Source: Calothrix sp. CSU_2_0 (GTDB taxonomy: Bacteria; Cyanobacteriota; Cyanobacteriia; Cyanobacteriales; Nostocaceae). Taken from it: a DNA stretch of 62,994 bases. Below the pieces are notes generated by a model, which saw only the letters and a list, made by a program, of their open reading frames with translations, did not search any database and was not told the origin of the DNA. Positions within the stretch are counted from its first letter, which is position 1. Every line of letters begins with the position of its first letter. The translations under genes and the position numbers were made by a program. The stretch spans positions 1-62,994 of the forward strand of contig JAAUPE010000021.1 in assembly GCA_012034595.1 (NCBI GenBank), read 5' to 3'. Shown here in pieces: positions 18,182 to 27,310 of the stretch.

Positions 18182-19816
18182 TTATTGACTTGTTTCTGAT
18201 TCGATTTTGCCGTAATCGAGTTTGATAATTCTGTCTGCAATATGAAAATAGCGATCGTCATGGGTAATTACTAATATTGTTTTGCCTGTATCTCGTAATT
18301 TTGGTAACAATTCGGTGTAGAATATATCTTTGAATTCAGGGTCTTGATCTGCTGCCCATTCATCAAATAAGTAAATTGGTCTATTCTCTAAATAAGCTGT
18401 TAATAAAGCCAAGCGTTTGCGTTGTCCTTGGGAAAGCGAAGTAGTGGAAAGTACAGCATTTTCAATTTTAACTTTATGCTGAAGTTGGAGGATTTTTAAA
18501 TATTTTTGTGCTTGTTTATCTAAGTTATTATTTTGATTGATATTATCTAGCCCAAATAATTCATCAAACAAATAAAAATCTGCAAATATTACTGAAAAAT
18601 GTTGACGATACCATTCCCGGTTATCATCGGTAATTAGTTCACCATCGAAGCAAATTTCCCCATTTTCGGGAATATATAACCCAGTAATTAACTTCGCTAA
18701 AGAAGATTTTCCGCTACCATTTCCACCCACAATAAATACTAGTTCTTGCGGATATAAAGTCAAATTAATCGGACCCAGAATAAAATTACTATCTTCTTGT
18801 TCAGTATAATAGGTATGGGTGACACCCTTAATATCTAAACTATGCCAAGATGATTTGATATTGGGGGGAACTGTAGAATTTTCAGCACGACTTGCTAAAG
18901 ATAACCCCAAAGACTCGATTTTTGCTAATGCGATCGCAGCTTGACTCACTAAGGGCAACTTACTAATAATATTATCCATCGGCATCATCAAATATGTAAA
19001 CGTTAAGATGTAGCCATAGAGGGTTTGTAAGTTGAGAGTCAGAAATTTAGGGAGGGCAAATAATACAAATCCAATTGAGAAAAAAAATATTAATCTTCCC
19101 CAAGTGTTTGTTGTCGCAAAAAATGTTAAACCTCGCGAATAATGACTTTTATATGTATTTGCTGTTGCTTGGAGTTGTTTAGTAGTGAAACTTTCTCTTC
19201 GTCGATAATGTAACTTAAGTTCCTTAACTCCCTCTGTAATTGTCCGGAAATGTTTAAATAATATGTCCTCATCTTCACGGGCAAGTGCGAGGTTTTTTCT
19301 ACCTTGTTTGGTAATCCACTCACAACTACTAATAGCAATAACAGCTAATATAATCACGAGGACAATGACTTGCCACGATAGCCAAGTTATGTATATCAAA
19401 CAACCGATAACTATGGCGATATCAATACATAAAAATGGAACCGTGTAAACTGCATTTGCCACTGCTTGCACGTCTTCTGTGAGGGTAGCAAGCAAACGGG
19501 GGGTTCCCATGCGTTCGAGATGACTGAGTTCAGATGCGAGGATTTGTTCACACAGACGCATTCGCAATTGAAATACAGCCTGTTGCGATAAACGAATTAG
19601 GGAAACTTGGGAAATTATGCTTGTGATTAGGGAAATTAGAGCCAAACCCACAAAACCCCAAGCTAGTAGAGTGAGAGAAGAATGAGGATTTTGAGTTGTG
19701 GCATTGCTAATTAAAGCGATGAGACTGGCACTACTACCACCACTTAGAAATCCCGTAACAATTGCGATCGCGACTATTTTCCACGACGATCGCAGTAAAA
19801 AGATAATTAAATTCAT
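18182..19816 (-). CDS. Cyclic-peptide-export-type ABC transporter (SyrD/PvdE family)
   Basis: A 544-residue half transporter with fused membrane and ATPase domains. About six helices occupy residues 1-290. The ATPase has Walker A GGNGSGKSS near residue 367, signature LSQGQRKRLALL near 459, Walker B YLFDEWAADQDP near 477 and the H-loop VITHDDRYF. The DEWAADQDPEFK block is typical of the cyclic-peptide exporter group rather than lipid A or multidrug exporters. No peptide synthetase or precursor gene is nearby, so the cargo is unknown. It is monocistronic. Confidence 0.88.
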   Translation of the reverse strand: MNLIIFLLRSSWKIVAIAIVTGFLSGGSSASLIALISNATTQNPHSSLTLLAWGFVGLALISLITSIISQVSLIRLSQQAVFQLRMRLCEQILASELSHLERMGTPRLLATLTEDVQAVANAVYTVPFLCIDIAIVIGCLIYITWLSWQVIVLVIILAVIAISSCEWITKQGRKNLALAREDEDILFKHFRTITEGVKELKLHYRRRESFTTKQLQATANTYKSHYSRGLTFFATTNTWGRLIFFFSIGFVLFALPKFLTLNLQTLYGYILTFTYLMMPMDNIISKLPLVSQAAIALAKIESLGLSLASRAENSTVPPNIKSSWHSLDIKGVTHTYYTEQEDSNFILGPINLTLYPQELVFIVGGNGSGKSSLAKLITGLYIPENGEICFDGELITDDNREWYRQHFSVIFADFYLFDELFGLDNINQNNNLDKQAQKYLKILQLQHKVKIENAVLSTTSLSQGQRKRLALLTAYLENRPIYLFDEWAADQDPEFKDIFYTELLPKLRDTGKTILVITHDDRYFHIADRIIKLDYGKIESETSQ

Positions 19817-19825
19817 ATATTATTT

Positions 19826-19868
19826 GTTTGGGGATTGGGAATTGGGGATTGGGGATTGGGGAATGGAA
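19826..19868. repeat. GGGGATTGGGAATTGGGG low-complexity repeat
   Basis: Tandem G-rich octamer-like units (TTGGGGAT / TTGGGAAT) just upstream of the ABC transporter start. The same family appears, in either orientation, near 45445-45475, 45660-45710, 54750-54775 and 56180-56218. These are dispersed intergenic repeats common in filamentous cyanobacteria. Confidence 0.7.
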
Positions 19869-20112
19869 TGGTTGTGTGATATGCCTTTAGCATTATATTC
19901 ATATTCAAACGTACCATGGGAGTTTCCGCCCGAATCAAGCGCTTTTTATTTTTAGTATGTATGTATATATCCAAGTGCGGCTCGAACGCTATTTTCTAAA
20001 CGGGTAAAATTGCTCGATATATGTTGGGCGATCTATTACTATCAAATACAACTGTGATGTCTATTAAATTAAAATAAATACAAGCTGACAGACTACATCC
20101 TACAGAAAAAAT

Positions 20113-20376
20113 ATGAAACCATCAAATTTACGTACCAAACTTCTGACAGAAATCAATCTCATCCCTGAAGAAAAACTGGAAGAAGTATATAATGTTATCC
20201 ATTATTTTCGCGTCGGTATAGAAGCATCTCAAAGTGTACCCGCACAAATTATGCAGTTTGCAGGCTGTTGGGATGACATGTCAGATAAAACATTTTCCGA
20301 TTTCAATAAAGAAATCATCACACGTCGTCAACAGGCTTTTTTGGGAAGAAGAAGTGATGAAACCAGCTTTAGTTGA
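20113..20376 (+). CDS. Antitoxin-like protein of a VapBC-type pair
   Basis: An 87-residue small protein (LRTKLLTEINLIPEEKLEEVYNVIHYFRVGIEAS, then FAGCWDDMSDKTFSDF and RRQQAFLGRRSDE). The N-terminal helix pair and the 'F/W-x-D/E' C-terminal tail match small antitoxins that precede PIN toxins in cyanobacteria. The following reading frame begins within its last codons (20357), as in a translationally coupled TA operon, but that toxin is decayed. Family membership is by resemblance only. Confidence 0.65.
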   Translation: MKPSNLRTKLLTEINLIPEEKLEEVYNVIHYFRVGIEASQSVPAQIMQFAGCWDDMSDKTFSDFNKEIITRRQQAFLGRRSDETSFS

Positions 20377-20419
20377 CAATACCTTCACCACGGGGATACT
20401 CACTGCTGGCAAGATTTAA
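20357..20419 (+). pseudogene. Remnant of a PIN-domain toxin (vapC-like)
   Basis: An ATG overlapping the antitoxin's last codons starts MKPALVDNTF. PIN toxins begin like this (ALVDTN with the first catalytic Asp). The frame then turns into unrelated sequence and stops after 20 codons, and no further PIN motifs follow before 20530. I read this as the surviving 5' end of a deleted toxin gene. Confidence 0.45.
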
Positions 20420-20530
20420 GCCAATAAAGCGATCGCAAGTGTGAGTTTTGCTTTTTCTTACCAAACAAGTGCTTCCAAAACTGGCTGGAAGCCCATTCCG
20501 CAAACAAAATTTTATGAATTTTTTATATAA

Positions 20531-20974
20531 CTAAATCCATGATTCCAATTGCAAATCTTTAACTTGTTGAATTCGCAAAAAATCACTATCTATTGAAGCA
20601 ATAATTAGATTATTTTGTAAGGCAATAGCTGCAATCCAAAGGTCATTTTCATCAAAACCAAAATCGGTGATTTTAGTTTTTCGCCGCTTGTTTTTATCTT
20701 TGGGTGCAAATCGCTCGAATAAAGCAGCTTTGATTTGACCGTAAATAGTTGCTGTTTCTTCTGTGATGTTGTAGATGCGGATATCTTCTAGAAATTCTGC
20801 TAATTGAAGTAAATTGGCTTCTTTTCGCTGAGATTTTTCCATCATGAATGTTAGTTCACCCTGAACAATTACGCAACTACAAATGTTATCTTCTCCGATT
20901 TCAATTACGCGATTAATAGCATTTTCGTCGCCTAACATAATTGCACTACAATGATTCGTATCTAATAAATACAT
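20531..20974 (-). CDS. vapC: Type II toxin-antitoxin system PIN-domain toxin (VapC family)
   Basis: A 147-residue PIN ribonuclease-type toxin. The acidic active-site residues are present: Asp5 in YLLDTNHCS, the Glu in VIVQGELTFMM (about 40), Asp in FDENDLWIAAIAL (about 111) and Asp in SIDSDFLRI (about 131). It is preceded by, and shares one base with (TAATG), its antitoxin gene. Length is normal for the family and the reading frame is intact. Confidence 0.9.
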   Translation of the reverse strand: MYLLDTNHCSAIMLGDENAINRVIEIGEDNICSCVIVQGELTFMMEKSQRKEANLLQLAEFLEDIRIYNITEETATIYGQIKAALFERFAPKDKNKRRKTKITDFGFDENDLWIAAIALQNNLIIASIDSDFLRIQQVKDLQLESWI

Positions 20975-21243
20975 TATTCAAAGGGATTTTCTCGATCAAA
21001 TTTTGCTTTACCACGAGTAGCATATACTGCTTGTAGGCATTCTTCAAAATCATCGCCTTCCCAAGTTCCAGCATGTCGAAGGATAGAGCGTCCCGAAGCA
21101 GGACGATAGGTAGGTTTTTCTTTTGATGGGGGTATATTTGGCGTTTGTTTTGTTTTAAGAAAGCGTAAAAAGTCTAGGGTTTCAGCTAGGATTATATCTT
21201 GACTAGATTCTATTTCTTGCAGTAGTTGTTCTTTGATTGTCAT
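20974..21243 (-). CDS. Antitoxin of the vapC pair
   Basis: An 89-residue acidic/amphipathic protein (KEQLLQEIESSQDIILAETLDFLRFLKTKQ, then GRSILRHAGTWEGDDFEECLQAVY). The 'AGTWEGDDFEECL' segment resembles the toxin-wrapping C-terminal peptide of VapB-type antitoxins. It precedes vapC with a 1-bp stop/start overlap. No classical DNA-binding motif is obvious, so the antitoxin call rests mostly on context. Confidence 0.75.
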   Translation of the reverse strand: MTIKEQLLQEIESSQDIILAETLDFLRFLKTKQTPNIPPSKEKPTYRPASGRSILRHAGTWEGDDFEECLQAVYATRGKAKFDRENPFE

Positions 21244-21370
21244 AGTAGGTAATTTAATATTAGTATCTACACTGGCATTATATCGTCGAGTTTTAGTTGT
21301 AAGTTTGGAAAAAGTGGAGAGATAATATCATCTCCTAAGAGTGTTCCAATAAATAAATAATCCGAAATCC

Positions 21371-21475
21371 GTCATTGCGTTCGCGTAACGCTTACGCAAC
21401 GAAGTCTCGCGAAGCAATTCCATAATCTTGCGAACGCTCCATACTCCGAAACAGAGAAGCAAGCTACGCAATGAC
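21371..21475. repeat. Dispersed palindromic element (GTCATTGCG...CGCAATGAC)
   Basis: Begins GTCATTGCG and ends with its complement CGCAATGAC, with nested palindromes between. Imperfect inverted flanks (GTTCCAA on the left, TTGGAAT on the right) suggest an element of about 160 bp. It sits in the 448-bp gap between the antitoxin gene and the hpnP-like gene, where I see no coding sequence. The longer relative is at 40881-41089. Confidence 0.65.
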
Positions 21476-21787
21476 AATTGGGCACTTTTTTACTTGGAAT
21501 ATTCCAAGTGATATTGTTGCTGCTGACATACACCATTTAATTGTCACCGTGTTGGGTAACAAATTTCTCGAAAGTAAGTAGTTTAGGTGGGATGTAGGTC
21601 ATATTTGTCTCCTGTAATTACATAGAAATCAATTCGTATTCTTTTGTAAAAAGATTCACAGGTAGAACTCATCGCAAATCAGTTGTAACTTTTGCTTGCA
21701 ATTAGATTCCGACTGCTGGCAAACATTCTAAACTTATACAGAATTAATCCAAAATTAATCCAAAATTTTATTCGGCTAATCTTGGGA

Positions 21788-23449
21788 ATGACTATAAATC
21801 TAAAACCCTTCGATAACCAACTTACAGCAACAAAGCCATTAACAAGCGCTTCTACGATTCCAGGAAGTCGCTACAACCCTGTTAATTATCGTCGTATTCT
21901 CTGCATTTTTCCTAAATATACCCCTTCCTTCGGGACATTCCACCATGCTTATCCACTGACGGGGAAGGTTAAGGCTTTTATGCCACCACAGGGTATTTTG
22001 GTAATAGCTGCTTATTTGCCGCAAGCATGGGATGTACGCTTTGTTGACGAAAATATTAAACCCGCAACCATTCGTGATTACCGTTGGGCAGATGTAGTCA
22101 TTGTTAGTGGAATGCATATCCAGCGATCGCAAATAAATCAAATTAATGAATTGGCGCACCGTCAAGGTAAAATCACGATTGTTGGTGGTCCTTCGGTTTC
22201 CGGTTGTCCTGAATATTACCCCGATTTTGATATTTTGAGTTTGGGGGAATTGGGAGATGCAACCGATAAAATTATCAAATATTTAGACCAAAATAATCAA
22301 CGTCCAGCCCAACAAATTCGCTTTGAAACTCAAGAGCGTCTGCCATTAACTGAGTTTCCCACACCTGCATATCATTTACTCAATCTCAATCAATATTTCC
22401 TGGCAAATATCCAATTTTCGAGTGGTTGTCCCTACAATTGCGAGTTTTGCGATATACCCGAACTCTACGGGAATACACCACGAATGAAAACCCCGCAACA
22501 GGTTATTAATGAACTTGATACCATGCTCAAATACGGGAATATTGGAGCAGTGTATTTTGTTGATGATAACTTTGTGGGGAATCGTCGAGCAGCGATGGAA
22601 TTATTACCCCATCTCATCGACTGGCAAAAGCGCAATGGTTATCCGATTCAATTTGCTTGCGAAGCGACTTTGAATTTAGCACAGAGTCCAAAATTATTGG
22701 AAATGATGCGGGAAGCTTACTTTTGCACCGTATTTTGTGGAATTGAAACCCCAGAAACCAACGCACTCCAAGCAATTTCCAAAACCCATAATTTAAGTAT
22801 GCCCATACTTGATGCCGTAAAAACCCTAAATAGTTACGGAATGGAAGTAGTTTCTGGGATAATAATGGGATTAGATACAGATGATGAAAAAACCTGCGAT
22901 CGCATTCTGCAATTCATTGAATTATCCCAGATTCCCCTATTAACAATAAATCTCCTTCATGCTTTACCAAGAACCCCTTTATGGCGAAGATTAGAAAACG
23001 AAAAACGACTGGTATTTGATGAAAGTCGCGATTCTAATGTAGAATTCTTACTTCCTTACAAGCAAGTTTTGGAAATGTGGCGACGTTGCATTACTATAGC
23101 TTACCAACCGGAATTTTTATATCAACGTTTTGCCTATCAAATCGAAAATACTTATCCTCACCGCATCAAAGTTCCCAGTAGTCCTGCGAGAGTTTCTAAA
23201 GCAAATATTATCAAAGGATTGACGTATTTAACCAATATTTTGGTCAGGGTTGGTATTTTTAGTAATTACCGGGGGATGTTTTGGAAAATGGCAAAACCTG
23301 CTTTTAAAAAAGGTGATATCGAAGCTTTAATTCATGTCGGTTTAGTTGGACATCACCTAATTAGGTTTGCGACAGAATGTGGTATGGGTCAAGAATCTGC
23401 CTCATTTTACTCGCAAAAGATTCGTCATTTAGTGGAGAATAAAATATAG
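21788..23449 (+). CDS. hpnP: B12-binding radical SAM protein, probable hopanoid C-2 methylase (HpnP-like)
   Basis: A 553-residue cobalamin-dependent radical SAM enzyme. The N-terminal B12-binding Rossmann domain has PSFGTFHHAYPLTGKVKAF, VRFVDENIKPAT and VVIVSGMHIQRSQIN. The radical SAM cluster motif CPYNCEFC lies near residue 214, and a DUF4070-type C-terminus follows (YGMEVVSGIIMGLDTDD, INLLHALPRTPLW). I recall the FGTFHHAYPL and QFSSGCPYNCEFCDIP blocks from HpnP, which methylates hopanoids at C-2. hpnJ and hpnI downstream support a hopanoid role. A TTG start at 21692 would add 32 basic, hydrophobic residues, and I prefer the ATG. A closely related radical SAM methylase is the alternative. 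Confidence 0.65.
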   Translation: MTINLKPFDNQLTATKPLTSASTIPGSRYNPVNYRRILCIFPKYTPSFGTFHHAYPLTGKVKAFMPPQGILVIAAYLPQAWDVRFVDENIKPATIRDYRWADVVIVSGMHIQRSQINQINELAHRQGKITIVGGPSVSGCPEYYPDFDILSLGELGDATDKIIKYLDQNNQRPAQQIRFETQERLPLTEFPTPAYHLLNLNQYFLANIQFSSGCPYNCEFCDIPELYGNTPRMKTPQQVINELDTMLKYGNIGAVYFVDDNFVGNRRAAMELLPHLIDWQKRNGYPIQFACEATLNLAQSPKLLEMMREAYFCTVFCGIETPETNALQAISKTHNLSMPILDAVKTLNSYGMEVVSGIIMGLDTDDEKTCDRILQFIELSQIPLLTINLLHALPRTPLWRRLENEKRLVFDESRDSNVEFLLPYKQVLEMWRRCITIAYQPEFLYQRFAYQIENTYPHRIKVPSSPARVSKANIIKGLTYLTNILVRVGIFSNYRGMFWKMAKPAFKKGDIEALIHVGLVGHHLIRFATECGMGQESASFYSQKIRHLVENKI

Positions 23450-23607
23450 ATGGAGTAGTTAACCGCCAAGTACGCCAAAACGCCAAGGGAAGAAGGAAGA
23501 AAGAGGTATATAATTCTCATAAATATGTAAATGAATTTATCTGCGTCCATCTGCGGTTAATTAACTCATAAATCCTGATAGTTTAGTAAATAATACAAAA
23601 CAAAAAA

Positions 23608-25080
23608 ATGAAAAAAACTTTATTATTAAGTCCTCCTTCCTTTGATGGTTTTGATGGTGGTGCTGGTTCTCGCTACCAGGCAAAACGGGAAATTACCTCC
23701 TTCTGGTATCCAACATGGTTAGCACAACCAGCAGCTTTAATTCCCGGTAGCAAACTTGTAGATGCTCCTCCCCACAATCAAACCATTGAAGATGTACTAA
23801 AAATAGCCTCAGATTACGAATTAGTAATCATGCACACCAGTACCCCTTCATTAGCAAATGACGTTAAATGTGCCGAAGCAATCAAAGCCCAAAATTCAAA
23901 CGTCGAAGTCGGTTTTGTTGGGGCACATGTGGCAGTATTAGCATCAGAAACCCTACAAAATAATCCAATTATTGATTTTGTTTGCCGCAATGAATTTGAT
24001 TACACCTGCAAAGAACTAGCTGAAGGTAAAAATTGGGACAATATAACAGGTTTAAGTTACCGTGATAAATTTGGTAATATTCGCCACAACGAAGACCGTC
24101 CCTTGATTCATGATTGGGATGCAATGCCCAGTGTATTACCAGTTTACGCCCGTGATTTAGATATTTCCAAATACTTTATTGGCTACTTACAACACCCCTA
24201 CATCTCCTTTTATACTGGGCGAGGTTGTCCAGCAAAGTGTACTTTTTGTCTCTGGCCTCAAACAATTGGTGGGCATTTATACCGAACCAAAACCCCCGAT
24301 GCAGTTGGACGGGATATGGAAGAAGCTAAAGTGCTTTTTGGCGACAAAGTGCGCGAATATATGTTTGATGACGATACCTTCACAATAGACAAACATCGTG
24401 CGATCGCAATTAGCGAACACATGAAGCGTCTCAAACTCACCTGGAGTTGCAATGCTCGCGCTAATCTTGACTATGACACCCTGAAAACATTGCGTGACAA
24501 CGGTTTACGGTTGCTACTGGTGGGATTTGAATCAGGAAATCAAGATATTCTTAACCGGATTAAAAAAGGGATAAAACTGGAAGCAGCCAGGGAATTTATG
24601 AAAAATTGCCACAAACTTGGCATCACCGTCCACGGTACATTTATTATAGGCTTACCAATCGAAACTAAAGAAACAGTGGAAGAAACGATTCGTTTTGCTT
24701 GCGAACTTAGTCCCCATACCATCCAAGTTTCCATCGCTGCACCATATCCAGGAACAGAACTTTACGAACAAGCAAAAGCAAATAATTGGTTTACCAATCA
24801 ATCCACAAATCAATCTTTAGTCGCAGAGTCAGGAATCCAAACTTCGACATTGCAATATCCAACCATTTCCAGTGCTGAAATTGAAGATGCAGTAGAAAAA
24901 ATGTACCGACGATTTTACTTTCGTCCCCAAGCAATTTTCCCCATTGTGCGGGAAATGCTTGGAGATAGACAAATGATGGTACGTCGTCTGCGAGAAGGAG
25001 TCGAATTCTTCTCTTATCTGAATGAAAGGCATCAAAAAGCTGCCGAAAATGCCACATCCCATCAAGCTATTCTTAGCTGA
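23608..25080 (+). CDS. hpnJ: Hopanoid biosynthesis radical SAM protein HpnJ
   Basis: A 490-residue radical SAM protein with an N-terminal B12-binding-like domain. It starts KTLLLSPPSFDGFDGGAGSRYQ, a hallmark of HpnJ. The 4Fe-4S cluster motif CPAKCTFC is near residue 208. Further family blocks are FDDDTFTIDK, WSCNARANLDYDTL, LLVGFESGNQDILNRIKKG and HGTFIIGLPIET. HpnJ is implicated in forming the cyclitol ether of bacteriohopanetetrol from its glucosaminyl form. It overlaps hpnI by one base (TGATG), indicating translational coupling. The Ser/Thr/Gln-rich segment near 395-415 is poorly conserved. Confidence 0.9.
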   Translation: MKKTLLLSPPSFDGFDGGAGSRYQAKREITSFWYPTWLAQPAALIPGSKLVDAPPHNQTIEDVLKIASDYELVIMHTSTPSLANDVKCAEAIKAQNSNVEVGFVGAHVAVLASETLQNNPIIDFVCRNEFDYTCKELAEGKNWDNITGLSYRDKFGNIRHNEDRPLIHDWDAMPSVLPVYARDLDISKYFIGYLQHPYISFYTGRGCPAKCTFCLWPQTIGGHLYRTKTPDAVGRDMEEAKVLFGDKVREYMFDDDTFTIDKHRAIAISEHMKRLKLTWSCNARANLDYDTLKTLRDNGLRLLLVGFESGNQDILNRIKKGIKLEAAREFMKNCHKLGITVHGTFIIGLPIETKETVEETIRFACELSPHTIQVSIAAPYPGTELYEQAKANNWFTNQSTNQSLVAESGIQTSTLQYPTISSAEIEDAVEKMYRRFYFRPQAIFPIVREMLGDRQMMVRRLREGVEFFSYLNERHQKAAENATSHQAILS

Positions 25081-26276
25081 TGTGGCAAAATAACTCCATT
25101 ATGATTAATTTAAGTCTGATTAACTTCATTTTGCTAGTTCTGTGCTTAGTGTCAATTTGGTTTTACTGCTATGGAATGTATGCTGGACTCGCATTTTCTA
25201 AACATTCATATCCATTCGACCCCAATTATAATCCCCCCGTCACCATCCTCAAACCAATTTGTGGTAGTGACGGCAACCTTTATGCTAATTTAGCAACCTT
25301 CTGCCGACAAGATTACCCCAACTTTCAAATTATATTTAGCGTTCGCGACTCTGAAGATACGGGAATCAGCATCATCAATCAAATTATTCATGACTTTCCA
25401 GAACTCGATCTACAACTTGTGATTTGCGATCGCATTATCGGGACAAACCTGAAAGTTAGTAACTTAGCCAACGCAGCAGTCTTTGCCAAACATCCTATTT
25501 TTGTCCTTGCCGATAGTGATATTCGAGTCAGTAGCGATTATTTAAAACAAGTCATCCAACCATTTCAAAACGAAAATGTTGGGGTTGTCACCTGTTTATA
25601 TCGTTCCTTAGCTCAAAACTGGGTGACAATTATTGAAGCACTGAGACAAACCACCGAATTTAGTGCCGGAGTTCTAGTCAGTAATCAACTCGAAGGTAGT
25701 ATCAAATTTGGCTTCGGACAAACAATCGTCATTCGCAAACAAACACTCACAGCCATTGGAGGATTTGAAGCGATCGCAGATTACCTTGCCGACGATTTTC
25801 AACTAGGCTACCTACCAGCCCAAGCAGGTTATGAAGTAGTACTTTCCCAATATGTAGTCGAACACGAACTTAGTGCTACATCCTTAACCGACGCAATCAA
25901 ACAACAAATTCGTTGGGCTTGCTGTATCCGTGTCTCTCGTACTTGGGGCTATTTAGGACTAATTTTTACCTACGGAATTGCCACAAGTTTACTATTACTT
26001 GTATTTAATATATACCAGTATGGATATCAATCAAATACCTCTTATCTTAGCTTAATAGTATTAGTTATTACATGGGTGGCAAGATTAATTATGGGCTGGG
26101 TAGTAGGAGTCACCTCTCTAAAAGACTCCTTAGTGAAAAAGTATTTGTGGTTAATTCCATTCTGCGATTTATTCAGCTTTTTCATCTGGTGCTACTGCTT
26201 TATAGATAACACAATTGAATGGCGAGGACGGAGATTAAAGCTTGCAAAAGATGGAAAAATGGTCGCGATAACGTAA
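25080..26276 (+). CDS. hpnI: Hopanoid glycosyltransferase HpnI (ceramide glucosyltransferase-like)
   Basis: A 398-residue membrane GT2/GT21-type transferase. It has an N-terminal membrane anchor and then PPVTILKPICGSD. The nucleotide-sugar site carries ADSDIRVSSDYL, acceptor-side residues are in GGFEAIADYLADDFQLGY, and QQIRWACCIRVSR is of the Q/RxxRW type. C-terminal helices follow. HpnI adds N-acetylglucosamine to bacteriohopanetetrol. It shares one base with hpnJ; Met8 (25101) is an alternative start. The deacetylase HpnK that normally acts between HpnI and HpnJ is not in the window. Confidence 0.85.
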   Translation: MWQNNSIMINLSLINFILLVLCLVSIWFYCYGMYAGLAFSKHSYPFDPNYNPPVTILKPICGSDGNLYANLATFCRQDYPNFQIIFSVRDSEDTGISIINQIIHDFPELDLQLVICDRIIGTNLKVSNLANAAVFAKHPIFVLADSDIRVSSDYLKQVIQPFQNENVGVVTCLYRSLAQNWVTIIEALRQTTEFSAGVLVSNQLEGSIKFGFGQTIVIRKQTLTAIGGFEAIADYLADDFQLGYLPAQAGYEVVLSQYVVEHELSATSLTDAIKQQIRWACCIRVSRTWGYLGLIFTYGIATSLLLLVFNIYQYGYQSNTSYLSLIVLVITWVARLIMGWVVGVTSLKDSLVKKYLWLIPFCDLFSFFIWCYCFIDNTIEWRGRRLKLAKDGKMVAIT

Positions 26277-26316
26277 TTTTTATTTGCACTTTTCACTTGA
26301 AGGAGTGACGAAACCC

Positions 26317-26574
26317 TCAAAAGTCTTGGCTAACAAAACGATTCACTTGTTCGATACGTGCTTTCATATCCGAGATGAAAACCCGACAACCAGAACCTCT
26401 AACATGATTGCGGATAAGTGTGGCTAAGTTTAACGAAACAGTAACGTGAGAGTCGCTAGCACCAGCCATTGCATGAACGTAACCGTCAATGTATTCGTGT
26501 TTGACATTGGTTTTTTGCTCAAGTTGGAGGTATTCTTCTGGGGTTATGTAGTTTTGTTCTAGGGATGCGACCAT
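26317..26574 (-). pseudogene. Truncated Uma2-family endonuclease
   Basis: Eighty-five codons match the start of Uma2 (DUF820) proteins: TPEEYLQLEQKTNVKHEYIDGYVHAMAGASDSH, then VFISDMKARIE. The normal continuation (the YYPD catalytic region and the rest of about 190 residues) is missing. In no frame downstream do I see it, so the 3' part was deleted rather than merely frameshifted. Confidence 0.75.
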
Positions 26575-26627
26575 TATTTTGAGTTGGGAGAGGGTATTTT
26601 TATTTTAGGCAAATTATAGACTCCTAT

Positions 26628-26776
26628 TAAGAGGATGTTTTAAAAGGGTCGTTTTACTTCATGGTTAATACAGCGAGGCATCTCAGTATAGAGATAAAAC
26701 CTTGATTTATCCTTGTATTTCAGTCCAATCAGAGGGGCGAAATTATACCTTCCCTGACTTTCCAAACATCCTCTTA
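26628..26776. mobile_element. MITE-like element with TA duplication
   Basis: Perfect 11-bp terminal inverted repeats AGAGGATGTTT (26630-26640 and 26764-26774), flanked on both sides by TA. This fits an IS630/Tc1-mariner-type non-autonomous element. The 61-codon minus frame inside is not a gene. A further hairpin (CTGCCAAAA 26872-26880 with TTTTGGCAG 26901-26909) lies downstream of it. Confidence 0.7.
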
Positions 26777-26975
26777 GGAAGTCAGCAAAATGTATAATTA
26801 ATTTTGTACTACTACTTAAACCCATAAGGAAACCCCACAGCTAGGGAATTTTGCCTTGCATGGTTTTACTGCTGCCAAAACAGAAGCGCGATCGCATTTA
26901 TTTTGGCAGGTATGGGACGCAGTAACATTTTCTTTGAGAAAAATGAATGCAAGTATTGACAAGCAAGATGCAAAG

Positions 26976-26988
26976 AATGATAATCATT
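26976..26988. promoter_or_regulatory. Fur-box core upstream of the corrinoid-uptake island
   Basis: AATGATAATCATT matches exactly the 13-bp core of the Fur consensus. It is followed within about 25 bp by AT-rich sequence that could hold a -10 element. It lies about 320 bp upstream of the cobalamin riboswitch. Iron (or another Fur-family metal) control of the island is inferred; Zur has a similar but distinct site. Confidence 0.6.
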
Positions 26989-27310
26989 TAAACTAAATAA
27001 GTAAATATAAATACTGCGGTGAGTATCCGTAGGTAAGTATTTGTGTTGATTTTAGTTATTTTTCAGGTATAGAAGGACGAGAGAATGGATACATTATACT
27101 TTCCTAATTTAATTTTATGTTACCCAAAAACTTTGGTAAGCGCGAACTGCTGTACTCTTCCCCAGAAGCCAACTATTCCGAATTGGGTAATTGATTCTGC
27201 TAAGTTAAATTTTACAATCGTTTCCGCAAAGCATTTAGGAAACTGTAGCAGTAAATGTAATATTTCGACATCAATCACTAAATATAACGGTGCTATCCTG
27301 CAACAACACA

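Noticed and set aside
26640-26825. 61-codon minus-strand frame
   Set aside because: Largely inside a MITE-like element; no family resemblance.
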